Shown here piece after piece: positions 1 through 5,504 of a stretch of 5,504 nt of DNA (position 1 is its first letter; every line of letters starts with the position of its first letter). The notes below the pieces were generated by a model, which searched no databases, had not been told where the DNA came from, and was given only the letters and a program-made list of their open reading frames with translations. The DNA lies in contig JAHEOI010000147.1 in NCBI GenBank assembly GCA_018610125.1, forward strand, positions 1-5,504, written 5' to 3'. A program made the translations under genes and the position numbers. The stretch comes from Verrucomicrobiota bacterium. Lineage in GTDB: Bacteria; Verrucomicrobiota; Verrucomicrobiia; Limisphaerales; JAHEOI01.

Positions 1-1343
1 GGCAGGATCCGGTAAATCCGCCCGAGCCCGAGCGGCTTGTCGAGCTCCCGCTCGAGAATCTGTTCCCGCAGGAATTCGGTCACATAAACCTTGTGCTGAA
101 GGATTCCTCGATACAAGTCGAGGATATAGAGGTAACCGTCGGGTCCATTATAGGCGTTGACCGGGCGAAATCGCTCGTCGGTGGACGCCAGGAATTCCCG
201 TTTTCCCCACTTCTCGTCGCTATACGTCTTATGCTCCGTTTCGAGCTCAAGCCCCTTATCGATCACCCGAAAGTGACTCACAACGTTCCCCGACGGCTCC
301 GGTATGAATGCGTTTTCACGGAACCGGGAGGGAAATTGGTCGCCGCGGTAGATGGCTTGTCCGGAAACGGCGGTTGTGCGGGCCAAACGACCGTCGTCGC
401 GCAGCATATGGTCGCGATACCCACGATTAATGCCGGGGTTGACCCGAATCGTATCCACCTCCTGATTTTCGGCGATGTTATCGGTCAGTCCCAAATCCGA
501 ATTGAAATGCTCATTCCGCTCCAGGTAGTGATCCGGGATTAGATCGGCATGCAAATAGCTCGAGTTACTGTTTGAGTAGAGCCGCCCGTAGCTATCGTGC
601 GCAATCCCCCATTGACCACGGAATTTGGTCTGGTCGACTTTTAATTCTCCATCAAGGAATTGAAAGCGAAGCGACGATTTTGCGTTATAAATCCAATTAT
701 CCAGGTTCCAGACGAGGCCATTATCGGTGTGCTCGACCGGCCCTTGTTTGCCATAGTTCTCGTAAACCGCGACCTTTTTGTCGCTTTTCAAATCGCCATC
801 CAGGTCTTGGCAGTACCACAGATGAGGCGGTTCAGCCACCAGAACACCACCTTCCACCAATCCAATCGCTCGTGCCATCACCAGGTCGTCCAAGAAAACG
901 GTCGATTTATCCATCCGCCCGTCGTTATCGGTGTCCTCCAGGACAACGACACGTCCGATCGGCCTTTGCTCCCCCTCGCCATCAACGTTCGGCATGAATC
1001 CCCTCATCTCGACCACCCAGATCCGACCGTGCGCATCCCATTTCATCGCCACGGGATCTTCTATCAGCGGCTCGGAAGCGACCAGCTCGATGCGGAAGCC
1101 GGGAGCTATCTTAAAGCTATCCAAGGCCTCCTTTGGGCTCAGTGCCGGTGCGGAAGGAACTTCCATTCTTTTCCATACCGGATCCTGCCTGTCTCCTTTA
1201 TTGTTTGCGCTCCGGGCCCAAGCCGGCGTCAGTCCCACGATCCCACAAACCAGCAAAAAGAATACCCTGAGGCGATACCTCGTTCCAATGTGTCCCGACC
1301 TGTCGTATACGAATCCGAATTCGCAATCTGTTCTACTACCCAT
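1..1343 (-). CDS. PVC-type heme-binding / membrane-bound dehydrogenase-like protein, N-terminal part (cut by left edge)
   Basis: The frame is open from an ATG at 1343 to the window edge (447 residues, no stop). An in-frame TAG lies five codons upstream, and this is the first ATG after it. The N-terminus has a long basic leader (about 26 residues), a hydrophobic stretch at 27-39 and an AWA|RS signal-peptidase-like site near residue 43, so export is likely. The mature part opens with the family hallmark SPKEALDSFKIAPGF (69-83). It continues with a beta-propeller of the glucose/sorbosone dehydrogenase type: KWDAHGRIWVVEMRG (101-115), HTDNGLVWNLDNWIY (205-219) and GPDGYLYILDLYRG (400-413). Two acidic DxDxDxxxD loops (137-145 and 180-188) look like calcium-binding loops. 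In this family the propeller is usually followed by a HEAT-like region and a CxxCH cytochrome c domain, which would lie beyond the left edge. The real substrate is unknown; periplasmic oxidation of sugars or alcohols is the usual assumption. No Shine-Dalgarno sequence is visible. It is transcribed divergently from the SET gene. Confidence 0.9.
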   Translation of the reverse strand, partial: MGSRTDCEFGFVYDRSGHIGTRYRLRVFFLLVCGIVGLTPAWARSANNKGDRQDPVWKRMEVPSAPALSPKEALDSFKIAPGFRIELVASEPLIEDPVAMKWDAHGRIWVVEMRGFMPNVDGEGEQRPIGRVVVLEDTDNDGRMDKSTVFLDDLVMARAIGLVEGGVLVAEPPHLWYCQDLDGDLKSDKKVAVYENYGKQGPVEHTDNGLVWNLDNWIYNAKSSLRFQFLDGELKVDQTKFRGQWGIAHDSYGRLYSNSNSSYLHADLIPDHYLERNEHFNSDLGLTDNIAENQEVDTIRVNPGINRGYRDHMLRDDGRLARTTAVSGQAIYRGDQFPSRFRENAFIPEPSGNVVSHFRVIDKGLELETEHKTYSDEKWGKREFLASTDERFRPVNAYNGPDGYLYILDLYRGILQHKVYVTEFLREQILERELDKPLGLGRIYRIL

Positions 1344-1398
1344 AGTGAGATCAATCTAATTGCCAGCACCTTGGGGGGGAAAGAAAAACTTGGAGCAG

Positions 1399-1429
1399 CC
1401 CTGGGTTTGAAGGCAAGGCTTTGCCAGGG
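1399..1429. repeat. Small inverted repeat in the divergent intergenic region
   Basis: CCCTGG (1399-1404) and CCAGGG (1424-1429) are perfect 6-bp inverted arms around 19 bases. A second dyad, GGCAA / TTGCC (1412-1416 and 1421-1425) with a 4-base loop, uses part of the same right arm, so the two pairings exclude each other. It lies between the two divergent genes, 42 bases upstream of the candidate promoter of the SET gene. It could be an operator or an attenuator-like element in the leader of the heme-protein gene. Dyads this short also occur by chance. Confidence 0.3.
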
Positions 1430-1470
1430 AAGCTTGACAAGGTCCGATGCAATCGTTAAGAGAAGTGCGT

Positions 1471-1499
1471 TTGAAATGGTGTCACTCGGGCCATATTAT
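1471..1499 (+). promoter_or_regulatory. Candidate sigma70-type promoter for the SET-domain gene
   Basis: TTGAAA at 1471-1476 and TATTAT at 1494-1499 each match the sigma70 consensus at 5 of 6 positions, with the ideal 17-base spacer. Transcription would start near 1506, giving a leader of about 26 bases that contains a GAGGG ribosome-binding sequence (1518-1522), 9 bases before the ATG at 1532. Housekeeping promoters in PVC bacteria are less well mapped than in E. coli, so this rests on sequence match and position alone. Confidence 0.55.
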
Positions 1500-1531
1500 G
1501 ACCGCACCAAGTTCGATGAGGGCATAACGAA

Positions 1532-2335
1532 ATGATTGCCAATCTCTTTGAAGTGCGAGAAACCTCTCGACGGGGAAAAGGATTGTTTGCAACGGGACGG
1601 ATCCCGAGAGGGACGCTGATCGACCATTACTGCGATCGCTGCAAGGTCGTTTGCACGCGACAGGACCTTGAGGTGATGTCCCCCGGGGAGCAAGACAAGG
1701 TCCTGGAGCATACCTTCGCCACCGAAAGCGGCGATGTGGTTCTCGATTGCAGTATCGGTCGGTACATGAATCACTCCTGCAACGCCAATGTCCTGGAACA
1801 CGAAGGTGGCTTTGACATTGCGGTAAGGGACATTCTGCCCGGAGAGGAAGTGACCTGCGACTATCGGCAATTCTACGACCCATGCGAAGGGTTCACATGT
1901 CACTGCGGCCAGGCTACTTGCTGGGGACACGTCCATTGCCGTGAACCCCACCCTGAAGCATTGGAGCTCGAATGGAGCACCAAACTAGAGGCGGCATCCC
2001 GCGCGATCAAGTTGCCTTTCGAGTTTACTTCCGGGATTGGCAGCAACGCCGTGTCCGTCGAGACATGGCAAAAGAACGGGAGTGGTTATTGGCAACCGAT
2101 CGGCATTCACGTCAGCGAAGAGCTGATCACCAACATCAGTTACTGGCTTAACCTCCGTGATTCGGTTCCGATTGTTTACCCTCACCCCGACCCTGCAAGC
2201 GACGTGACCGCCATGGCACAGTGGGGGACCGGCAAAGTGAGTCAGAAACCGACCAAGGTGTTATCGGTGACTGATCGTCGCGGGCATCCTCCCGCTGAAG
2301 AGTTTTGCAGCAGCCAGGGAATCGGGGGCGCCTAA
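1532..2335 (+). CDS. SET-domain protein-lysine methyltransferase-like protein with an unassigned C-terminal extension
   Basis: This 267-residue protein has the SET-domain signatures in order: the SAM-binding RGKGLFA (14-20), the pseudoknot NHSCNAN (80-86) and GEEVTCDY (104-111) with the catalytic-type tyrosine Y111. A post-SET CxCx4C cluster follows (C123, C125, C130) which, with C83, can bind the zinc of classical post-SET domains. Enzymes of this fold transfer methyl groups from S-adenosylmethionine to protein lysines. In bacteria the target is usually unknown; histone-like or ribosomal proteins are possible. There is no signal peptide, so it is presumably cytoplasmic. Residues from about 150 to 267 form an extension rich in W, Y and P that I cannot assign. 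The start is supported by GAGGG 9 bases upstream and by the promoter at 1471-1499. The gene stands alone, divergent from the heme-protein gene and convergent with the Gfo/Idh gene. The family call is firm; the activity is inferred. Confidence 0.92.
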   Translation: MIANLFEVRETSRRGKGLFATGRIPRGTLIDHYCDRCKVVCTRQDLEVMSPGEQDKVLEHTFATESGDVVLDCSIGRYMNHSCNANVLEHEGGFDIAVRDILPGEEVTCDYRQFYDPCEGFTCHCGQATCWGHVHCREPHPEALELEWSTKLEAASRAIKLPFEFTSGIGSNAVSVETWQKNGSGYWQPIGIHVSEELITNISYWLNLRDSVPIVYPHPDPASDVTAMAQWGTGKVSQKPTKVLSVTDRRGHPPAEEFCSSQGIGGA

Positions 2336-2347
2336 TCGGGAGCGCCT
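2320..2347 (+). repeat. 14-bp tandem repeat across the SET gene stop codon
   Basis: AATCGGGGGCGCCT (2320-2333) is followed directly by AATCGGGAGCGCCT (2334-2347), with one mismatch in 14. The TAA stop (2333-2335) sits exactly on the junction between the two units. Since 14 is not a multiple of 3, gain or loss of a unit would change the reading frame and the C-terminus of the protein. The second unit runs into the left arm of the terminator-like hairpin. Confidence 0.75.
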
Positions 2348-2398
2348 CGGGGATGTGGCGGGTTTCGAGACGTGAAGCCGGTTCCCGATCCCCGAGGC
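2344..2398. terminator. Nested hairpin between convergent genes, probable bidirectional terminator
   Basis: GCCTCGGGGAT (2344-2354) and ATCCCCGAGGC (2388-2398) are a perfect 11-bp inverted repeat. Inside it, GGTTTC (2361-2366) and GAAGCC (2374-2379) form a second 6-bp stem with one G-U pair and a 7-base loop. The structure starts 8 bases after the SET stop and ends 12 bases before the stop of the convergent Gfo/Idh gene, where a shared terminator is expected. There is no clear U-run on either side, so it is not a textbook intrinsic terminator. It may also act as a 3' end stabiliser. Confidence 0.6.
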
Positions 2399-2410
2399 AG
2401 GCGTTAAGGA

Positions 2411-3586
2411 TTAGGAAGGAGGGTTGTAACCGGCTTTAACCCACTTCTGATCGCTCTTTCCGCTTTCGACGGTCTTGTGGATGAAATGCACTCCGCGAGC
2501 GCCATCTTGCACCGTCGGAAAGTCGGTGTCGAACTCGCCGGGCTGCTTGCCTTCGAGTCGAGCCGCAATTGTCCGCCCCACATTCCGATAGACGTTTGCG
2601 AAGGCTTCGATAAAGGCCTCGGGATGCCCGAACGGGATACGCTGATTATGGGCTGCCACGGGAGCCAGGTAATCATTGCCACGCTTGTAAACCTTTTCAG
2701 GCGCGCCCCCGAACTTGACCGAGAGGTAGTTCGGATTTTCCTGGTGCCAATCGATGGACGCTTTGCTGCCATAGACACGGATCCTCAAGTTGTTCTCCTC
2801 GCCGAGCGACACCTGGGAGGCATATAGGATCCCACGCGCACCATTCTTGTAATGGATGAGGATATTTCCGTCATCTTCGAGCTGGCGACCCGGTACAAAC
2901 GTGGTCAAATCCGCGCAGATCTCGTCCATCTCGAGCCCGGTGATGTAATAGGCGAGGTTTTCGGCGTGGGTCCCGATGTCGCCGATGCACGATGAGACAC
3001 CGGCCTGTTTCGGGTCGGTTCTCCACGCGGCCTGCTTGACACCCTCTTCCTCGAGCCGACTGGCCAACCAGCCTTGGGGATACTCAACAACGATCTTACG
3101 GATGTCTCCCAATGTGCCATCTTGGACCAAGGCCCGTGCTTGCTTGACCAAGGGGTAGCCCGTGTAATTATGTGTCAGGCCAAAGACGACATCGTGCTTC
3201 TTGACCAAGCGACAAAGCTCCTCGGCGTCTTGGACGGTTGTCGTCATCGGCTTATCACAGACCACATGGAAGCCGGCCTCGATGAAGGCCTTTGCGATTT
3301 CAAAGTGGACATGGTTCGGGGTAACGACAGACACAAAATCGATGCGCTCCCCTTCGGGAAGCTGGGCTTCCTTCTCAGCCATCTCCTTGTAGGAGGTGTA
3401 GACCCGGTTCGGATTCAGGCAGAGGGCTTCCCCTTGTTGCTTCGATTTATCGGCCTTTGAGGAGAACGCCCCCGCGACCAGCTCCATTTCGCCATCCAAG
3501 GCTGCCGCGGCTCGATGGACACTCCCAATAAAGGCGTCCGGACCTCCTCCAACCATTCCATATCGGATTTTCCTACCAATAGCCAT
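2411..3586 (-). CDS. Gfo/Idh/MocA-family NAD(P)-dependent oxidoreductase
   Basis: This complete protein has 391 residues, normal for the family. The N-terminal Rossmann fold begins with YGMVGGGPDAFIG (9-21), a glycine-rich dinucleotide-binding loop. TPNHVH (89-94) and CDKPMTTT (110-117) follow; the latter holds the catalytic-type lysine K112 in a DKP version of the usual EKP motif. The C-terminal alpha/beta substrate domain carries GDIGTHAENL (202-211), with D203 and H207 in the place of the family's active-site Asp and His. There is no signal peptide or Tat motif, so it is likely cytoplasmic. Members oxidise or reduce a hydroxyl of sugars, inositols or related cyclic compounds; the substrate cannot be read from the sequence. 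The ATG at 3586 lies 24 bases before the conserved Rossmann core and has no clear Shine-Dalgarno, as is common in PVC bacteria. It is 124 bases downstream of the adaptor gene and probably transcribed separately. It converges with the SET gene. Confidence 0.95.
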   Translation of the reverse strand: MAIGRKIRYGMVGGGPDAFIGSVHRAAAALDGEMELVAGAFSSKADKSKQQGEALCLNPNRVYTSYKEMAEKEAQLPEGERIDFVSVVTPNHVHFEIAKAFIEAGFHVVCDKPMTTTVQDAEELCRLVKKHDVVFGLTHNYTGYPLVKQARALVQDGTLGDIRKIVVEYPQGWLASRLEEEGVKQAAWRTDPKQAGVSSCIGDIGTHAENLAYYITGLEMDEICADLTTFVPGRQLEDDGNILIHYKNGARGILYASQVSLGEENNLRIRVYGSKASIDWHQENPNYLSVKFGGAPEKVYKRGNDYLAPVAAHNQRIPFGHPEAFIEAFANVYRNVGRTIAARLEGKQPGEFDTDFPTVQDGARGVHFIHKTVESGKSDQKWVKAGYNPPS

Positions 3587-3644
3587 AGCTTAGTCAATTT
3601 CTTTCGTTTAAAGGCTCTTACCTTTCTTTCAAGTGCTTCTACCG

Positions 3645-3673
3645 ATTAGCAGATTACGTGAACCCGGCGTCAA
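3645..3673 (-). promoter_or_regulatory. Possible promoter for the Gfo/Idh gene
   Basis: On the minus strand TTGACG (3668-3673) and GCTAAT (3645-3650) match the sigma70 -35 and -10 boxes at 5 and 4 of 6 positions with a 17-base spacer. Transcription would start near 3638, about 50 bases before the ATG. The -35 box overlaps one arm of the possible terminator of the adaptor gene. The match is moderate; co-transcription from the transporter genes is the alternative. Confidence 0.3.
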
Positions 3674-3710
3674 CGACAAGATCGAGTTTTCGGATACCGA
3701 TTGTTACGCC
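3666..3710 (-). terminator. Possible weak terminator hairpin after the adaptor gene
   Basis: Directly after the adaptor stop codon, minus-strand GGCGTAAC (3703-3710) can pair with GTTGACGCC (3666-3674) as 8 base pairs with one bulged G, around a 28-base loop. No U-run follows. The position suits transcription termination, but the stem is interrupted and the loop long, so this is only a candidate. Confidence 0.25.
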
Positions 3711-5081
3711 TTACCTTTGGGCCGACTTGTTCGCGGTCACGCGGAGCCCCGTGCTCATTGACGAATCCGGATGCGCCACGATGCGAGCCCCCTTTGTCAC
3801 GCCGCTTACAATTTCCATTTCCCAGTCATTGCTCAAGCCAATGGTAACGTTGCGTTTTCTGAGGTGCCCATTCTCCACAACAAAGAGATAGCGGCTACCG
3901 TCAACGGCCTCCATCACGCTGTATCGGGGCACAACAAGAGTCTTCGAGCGCTCGGCTGTGACGAAACGGGCATGAAGACGATACCCGATGCCCAAGCGCC
4001 GGGGAGGCTCTTTCAAGCTGACAATCACATTGACCCGTTGTTGCTCGACACCGAGCGACGAGACTTTGGTAAAGCCCGCCGGCTCGATTTGCCTGACTGC
4101 CCCCTCGATACGGAGGTCGCCCGCTTGGGACTTCAGTGTAACCAGTGAGTTGGTGGTCAGCTTAAGTGCATCTTCTGTCAACACTTCGGTGACCACTTCG
4201 AGGTTTTCCGGCTTACCGAGCTCGAGTAGCTTCATACCGGCTTCCACCGGGCGACCACCTCGAGTAAAGCGCTCCAAGACAACGCTGTCGGTCGGGGCTG
4301 TAATCTTGGCGAGGGCGAGACTGTGACGGGCCTCTTTCAGTGAGGCCTTTGCCTCATCCAACGCCGCTTGAGTCCTTTTTTCCTTGATCGCCTTCAGTTC
4401 GATCTGCTCACGGGTGCGACGTGCTTCCAATTGGATAGCCTTCAACTGAGAGCGACGTGCCGAAAGCTCGGCCTTGGCCCGACGCCATTCTGTAACGGCC
4501 GAATCGTAATTGAATTGGGCATCGTCCAATTTTGACGCGGAGACACTCTCGGCTTCGGCAAGCGCTCGGATTCGGTCCAACTCCCTTGATGCATGGGCCT
4601 TGCCTTGTTTCGCGCGGTCGACCCGAGCCTCGGACGCGTTGATCCGGCCTTTCGTGCTCTCGATGAGTGCCTGGATCTCTTCAATCCGAGTCTCTTCGAG
4701 TCGATTATCCTGCTTTAACGCCAGCTCCGCCTTCAAGCTTGCGACTTGAGCCTCCGCCTTTTTTACCGCCATGTTGAAACCGACCCGATCGTAATGAGCA
4801 ATCGTGGCCCCCCCGCTAATACGATCTCCCGGCTCCAATTGGATGCGGTCAATCCGGCCCGATATCGGTGCGGTAACGGTCCAAGTCTCCTTCAGTCTGG
4901 TTTGGGCCGGTTCCCGAAATGACGCTTGAATCCTTTTAATCTCGGGACTGACCACCTGAACAGAGCGGCCCGAATTGAAGAACGCGAGATAGCCGATCAC
5001 CGCGATTGCCAGCGCAACCGTCAAGAGGATGAATGTTTTCTTGGAGCCGAATCGTTTCTTGGAGCCGTTTCCCATATTCAT
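3711..5081 (-). CDS. HlyD/MacA-type periplasmic adaptor subunit of an ABC efflux pump
   Basis: This is the membrane fusion protein linking an inner-membrane ABC transporter to an outer-membrane TolC-like channel. I take the ATG at 5081 (456 residues), because it overlaps the permease stop as ATGA. A longer frame to 5141 would add 20 residues lying wholly within the permease gene. The ATG at 5075 is also possible. A basic tail (1-15) precedes one membrane anchor (16-35). The first half of the lipoyl-like domain contains TVTAPISGRIDRIQLEPGD (68-86). A long charged coiled-coil hairpin follows (about 105-258), then the second lipoyl half, ITAPTDSVVLERF (260-272). A beta-barrel holds SSLGVEQQRVNVIV (341-354), and a membrane-proximal domain ends the protein. 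At the hairpin turn R170, L174 and S181 fit the RxxxLxxxxxxS motif that docks onto TolC-type channels. Substrate unknown. It forms an operon with the permease. Confidence 0.93.
   Translation of the reverse strand: MNMGNGSKKRFGSKKTFILLTVALAIAVIGYLAFFNSGRSVQVVSPEIKRIQASFREPAQTRLKETWTVTAPISGRIDRIQLEPGDRISGGATIAHYDRVGFNMAVKKAEAQVASLKAELALKQDNRLEETRIEEIQALIESTKGRINASEARVDRAKQGKAHASRELDRIRALAEAESVSASKLDDAQFNYDSAVTEWRRAKAELSARRSQLKAIQLEARRTREQIELKAIKEKRTQAALDEAKASLKEARHSLALAKITAPTDSVVLERFTRGGRPVEAGMKLLELGKPENLEVVTEVLTEDALKLTTNSLVTLKSQAGDLRIEGAVRQIEPAGFTKVSSLGVEQQRVNVIVSLKEPPRRLGIGYRLHARFVTAERSKTLVVPRYSVMEAVDGSRYLFVVENGHLRKRNVTIGLSNDWEMEIVSGVTKGARIVAHPDSSMSTGLRVTANKSAQR
5031..5066 (-). repeat. 18-bp imperfect tandem repeat in the adaptor's cytoplasmic tail
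   Basis: Two adjacent 18-bp units (5049-5066 and 5031-5048 in reading order) differ at 2 of 18 positions. They encode GSKKRF and GSKKTF, residues 6-11 and 12-17 of the adaptor, just before its membrane anchor. The unit is a multiple of 3, so the duplication keeps the frame and doubles a basic cluster at the cytoplasmic side of the membrane. Confidence 0.75.
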
Positions 5082-5504
5082 TCTCGAATCTTCTGAGCTT
5101 CCATCCAATCCAGCCGTCGGATGGCGCCCAGGATAAACCATTGCGCAATCATTCCAAACAGCGTCATTAACAGGACCGTTTCAGCGAGCCGAATCGGTTT
5201 GATCTGCACTGGAAAGCGGTAAAGCTCTGTGTCGTAAGCGATCGCCAGACCATGACTGAGCCCGTATCCCGCCACGAGCCCAAGGATGGTCCCGACGCCA
5301 ATCAAAAGAAACTGCTCGCCCCGAAAGATTCTGCCGATTTCCTTTGGCCAATAGCCGAGAACGCGGAAGGTTCCGACTTCGCGCTCACGCTCACTTAGCG
5401 AGACCAATGCGGCATTAAGCACGCTTCCCAAGGCTATCAATCCCGCAAAGATCAAAAGGATCGAGAGCATTGTGCCTTGCGTCTGACCAAAGGTCTCTTG
5501 CACA
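5078..5504 (-). CDS. FtsX-type ABC transporter permease, C-terminal part (cut by right edge)
   Basis: The last 141 residues are visible, ending at TGA (5078-5080). The frame stays open to the window edge, so the GTG at 5503 is most likely internal and the gene starts outside. Three membrane segments can be seen, at visible residues 12-36, 63-86 and 107-128. Between the first two is SEREREVGTFRVLGYWPKEI (37-56). This matches the cytoplasmic coupling loop with the E-R-E-x-G/A-x-x-R-x-L-G pattern of FtsX/MacB/LolE permeases, a region that contacts the ATPase. This three-helix end is the standard C-terminus of the FtsX domain. Its stop overlaps the start of the adaptor gene (ATGA), which implies translational coupling and a joint pump. 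The ATP-binding subunit is not in the window and may lie further to the right. Substrate unknown; lipids, peptides or antibiotics are typical of the superfamily. Confidence 0.9.
   Translation of the reverse strand, partial: VQETFGQTQGTMLSILLIFAGLIALGSVLNAALVSLSEREREVGTFRVLGYWPKEIGRIFRGEQFLLIGVGTILGLVAGYGLSHGLAIAYDTELYRFPVQIKPIRLAETVLLMTLFGMIAQWFILGAIRRLDWMEAQKIRE

Noticed and set aside
1434..1462. TTGACA (1434-1439) as the -35 box of a plus-strand promoter
   Set aside because: The -35 is perfect, but at 17 bases the -10 position reads TAAGAG (3 of 6). The pair at 1471-1499 is better and closer to the gene.
660..1535. Long plus-strand open frame (291 codons) opposite the heme-protein gene
   Set aside because: The minus strand here encodes a clear family protein in one unbroken frame. 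The plus-strand translation has no recognisable motif and is a shadow. The same holds for the smaller plus-strand frames at 93-542, 572-997 and 931-1359.
1496..1951. Minus-strand frame of 151 codons opposite the SET gene
   Set aside because: It lies antisense to the SET motifs, has no family resemblance, and its length is explained by the codon pattern of the real gene.
3640..3702. Direct repeat TACCGATT at 3640-3647 and 3695-3702
   Set aside because: Two 8-base copies 55 bases apart, with no third copy or symmetry, are too weak to call a binding site array.
5082..5141. Twenty-residue N-terminal extension of the adaptor
   Set aside because: These bases encode the conserved end of the permease. 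The ATG at 5081 has the ATGA overlap and leads directly into the basic tail and membrane anchor.
1..5504. Mobile element, CRISPR array or defence island
   Set aside because: No transposase or integrase, no regularly spaced repeats and no terminal inverted repeats are visible. All genes are explained by common chromosomal families.

Overview
The window looks like chromosomal DNA from a member of the PVC superphylum (Planctomycetota or Verrucomicrobiota). The main reason is the left-hand gene. Its product matches the PVC-type heme-binding / membrane-bound dehydrogenase family, a large family expanded in these phyla. A Gfo/Idh/MocA oxidoreductase and weak or absent Shine-Dalgarno sequences fit the same source. 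Base composition is moderate GC by eye (not counted). The phylum is an inference; there is no rRNA or other marker to settle it.

Layout from left to right. (1) Positions 1-1343, minus strand: the N-terminal 447 residues of a secreted PVC-type heme-binding dehydrogenase-like protein, cut by the left edge before its expected C-terminal cytochrome c part. (2) 1344-1531: a divergent intergenic region with a good sigma70-like promoter reading right and a small dyad. (3) 1532-2335, plus strand: a SET-domain protein methyltransferase with a complete SET and post-SET signature and a C-terminal extension of about 115 residues that I do not recognise. (4) 2320-2398: a 14-bp tandem repeat across the SET stop codon, followed by a nested hairpin between convergent genes. 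(5) 2411-3586, minus strand: a complete Gfo/Idh/MocA NAD(P)-dependent oxidoreductase. (6) 3587-3710: a short spacer with a possible promoter and a possible terminator. (7) 3711-5081, minus strand: a HlyD/MacA-type periplasmic adaptor with a TolC-docking RLS motif. (8) 5078-5504, minus strand: the C-terminal end of an FtsX-type ABC permease, cut by the right edge and overlapping the adaptor start by 4 bases.

The permease and adaptor clearly belong together, as parts of a tripartite ABC efflux or export pump. The ATPase and the outer-membrane TolC-like partner are not in the window. The heme-binding protein and the Gfo/Idh enzyme both fit a sugar-oxidising, polysaccharide-degrading lifestyle, but nothing in the sequence links them to each other or to the SET protein. 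I see no mobile element, CRISPR array or RNA gene. The least ordinary item is the bacterial SET-domain protein with its unassigned tail and its variable-looking 3' end. I do not see a convincing new multi-gene system.
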